This document shows, piece after piece, positions 6,159-6,348 of a stretch of 6,348 nt of DNA. Every line of letters starts with the position of its first letter. The stretch's first letter is position 1. The notes below the pieces were generated by a model. That model searched no databases, had not been told where the DNA came from, and saw nothing but the letters and a program-made list of their open reading frames with translations. Both the position numbers and the translations under genes were made by a program. This DNA is from Acidobacteriota bacterium (GTDB taxonomy: Bacteria; Acidobacteriota; Terriglobia; Terriglobales; Acidobacteriaceae), in assembly GCA_021805955.1 (NCBI GenBank), contig JAJZDO010000965.1, forward strand, positions 1-6,348. The letters are read 5' to 3'.

Positions 6159-6348
6159 GTCTTTCTCCTAAAACTCTTGTTTTGAACGGCAGAACTTTTG
6201 CTCCAGCTCGAAGAGTGGATCTGCAGAATGCACTCTCCAGTCGGAGGGGGCATGCGCCTGCAATCTCTCTTCAGGCACCTTATCCAGAGTACAGCCAAAC
6301 CTCCATTGCAGGCACACTGTTCCCTTGGTAGCGTTTATGCTCGAAATT
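6159..6348 (-). other. acpP upstream region, no gene or clear promoter assigned
   Basis: These 190 bp should contain the acpP promoter or the end of an upstream gene. I find no pair of -35/-10 boxes I would defend. A 9-bp inverted repeat, GCCTGCAAT (6256-6264) and ATTGCAGGC (6305-6313), lies here, and CAGGCAC occurs twice (6272-6278 and 6309-6315). The acpP frame is also open from the right edge to a TAG at 6170-6168 (59 codons), but the predicted peptide resembles no family I know. Confidence 0.35.

Noticed and set aside
6171..6347. 59-codon frame open from the right edge, in frame with acpP, ending in the acpP ribosome site
   Set aside because: An open run of this length is common by chance over six frames, and the peptide (several Cys and Trp, no motif) matches no usual acpP neighbour. 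A partial gene end cannot be fully excluded.
1..6348. Search by eye for CRISPR arrays, tRNA or rRNA genes, transposase genes, and toxin-antitoxin or defence genes
   Set aside because: None seen; all substantial coding capacity is accounted for by the five genes listed.

Overview
The window looks like ordinary chromosome from a moderately GC-rich member of the Acidobacteriota (Terriglobia/Acidobacteriaceae type). This is inferred from three things: the style of the large secreted PQQ-like beta-propeller lipoprotein, the acpP-fabF pair, and an intergenic repeat resembling one I remember from that phylum. No rRNA or other firm taxonomic marker is present.

Layout, left to right. Positions 1-106 are the leader of the first gene, with a possible 20-codon tail of an upstream gene. 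A 560-residue lipoprotein with PQQ-like propeller repeats (107-1789, +) follows. A 217-bp intergenic region then carries a perfect 12-bp inverted repeat, bounding a 106-bp segment that abuts the ribosome binding site of the next gene. That gene is a Tat-exported sulfatase (GTG start, 2007-3659, +). After a 181-bp gap with a small palindrome comes a cytoplasmic YceI-family protein (3841-4371, +). A 294-bp gap between convergent genes (4372-4665) holds a nested inverted-repeat element. Reading leftward from the right edge is a fatty-acid synthesis pair: acpP (6158-5916, -) and fabF (5913-4666, -), separated by 2 bp.

Only acpP and fabF clearly work together: AcpP carries the acyl chain and FabF condenses it with malonyl-ACP. 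The propeller lipoprotein, sulfatase and YceI protein share a strand, but they are spaced 180-220 bp apart and have no evident common pathway. The first two are probably exported and YceI is probably cytoplasmic.

I found no convincing new multi-gene system. The most interesting structures are non-coding: the inverted repeat in the sulfatase leader (candidate MITE or RNA structure) and the two-layer inverted repeat between YceI and fabF (candidate non-autonomous repeat element or bidirectional terminator).
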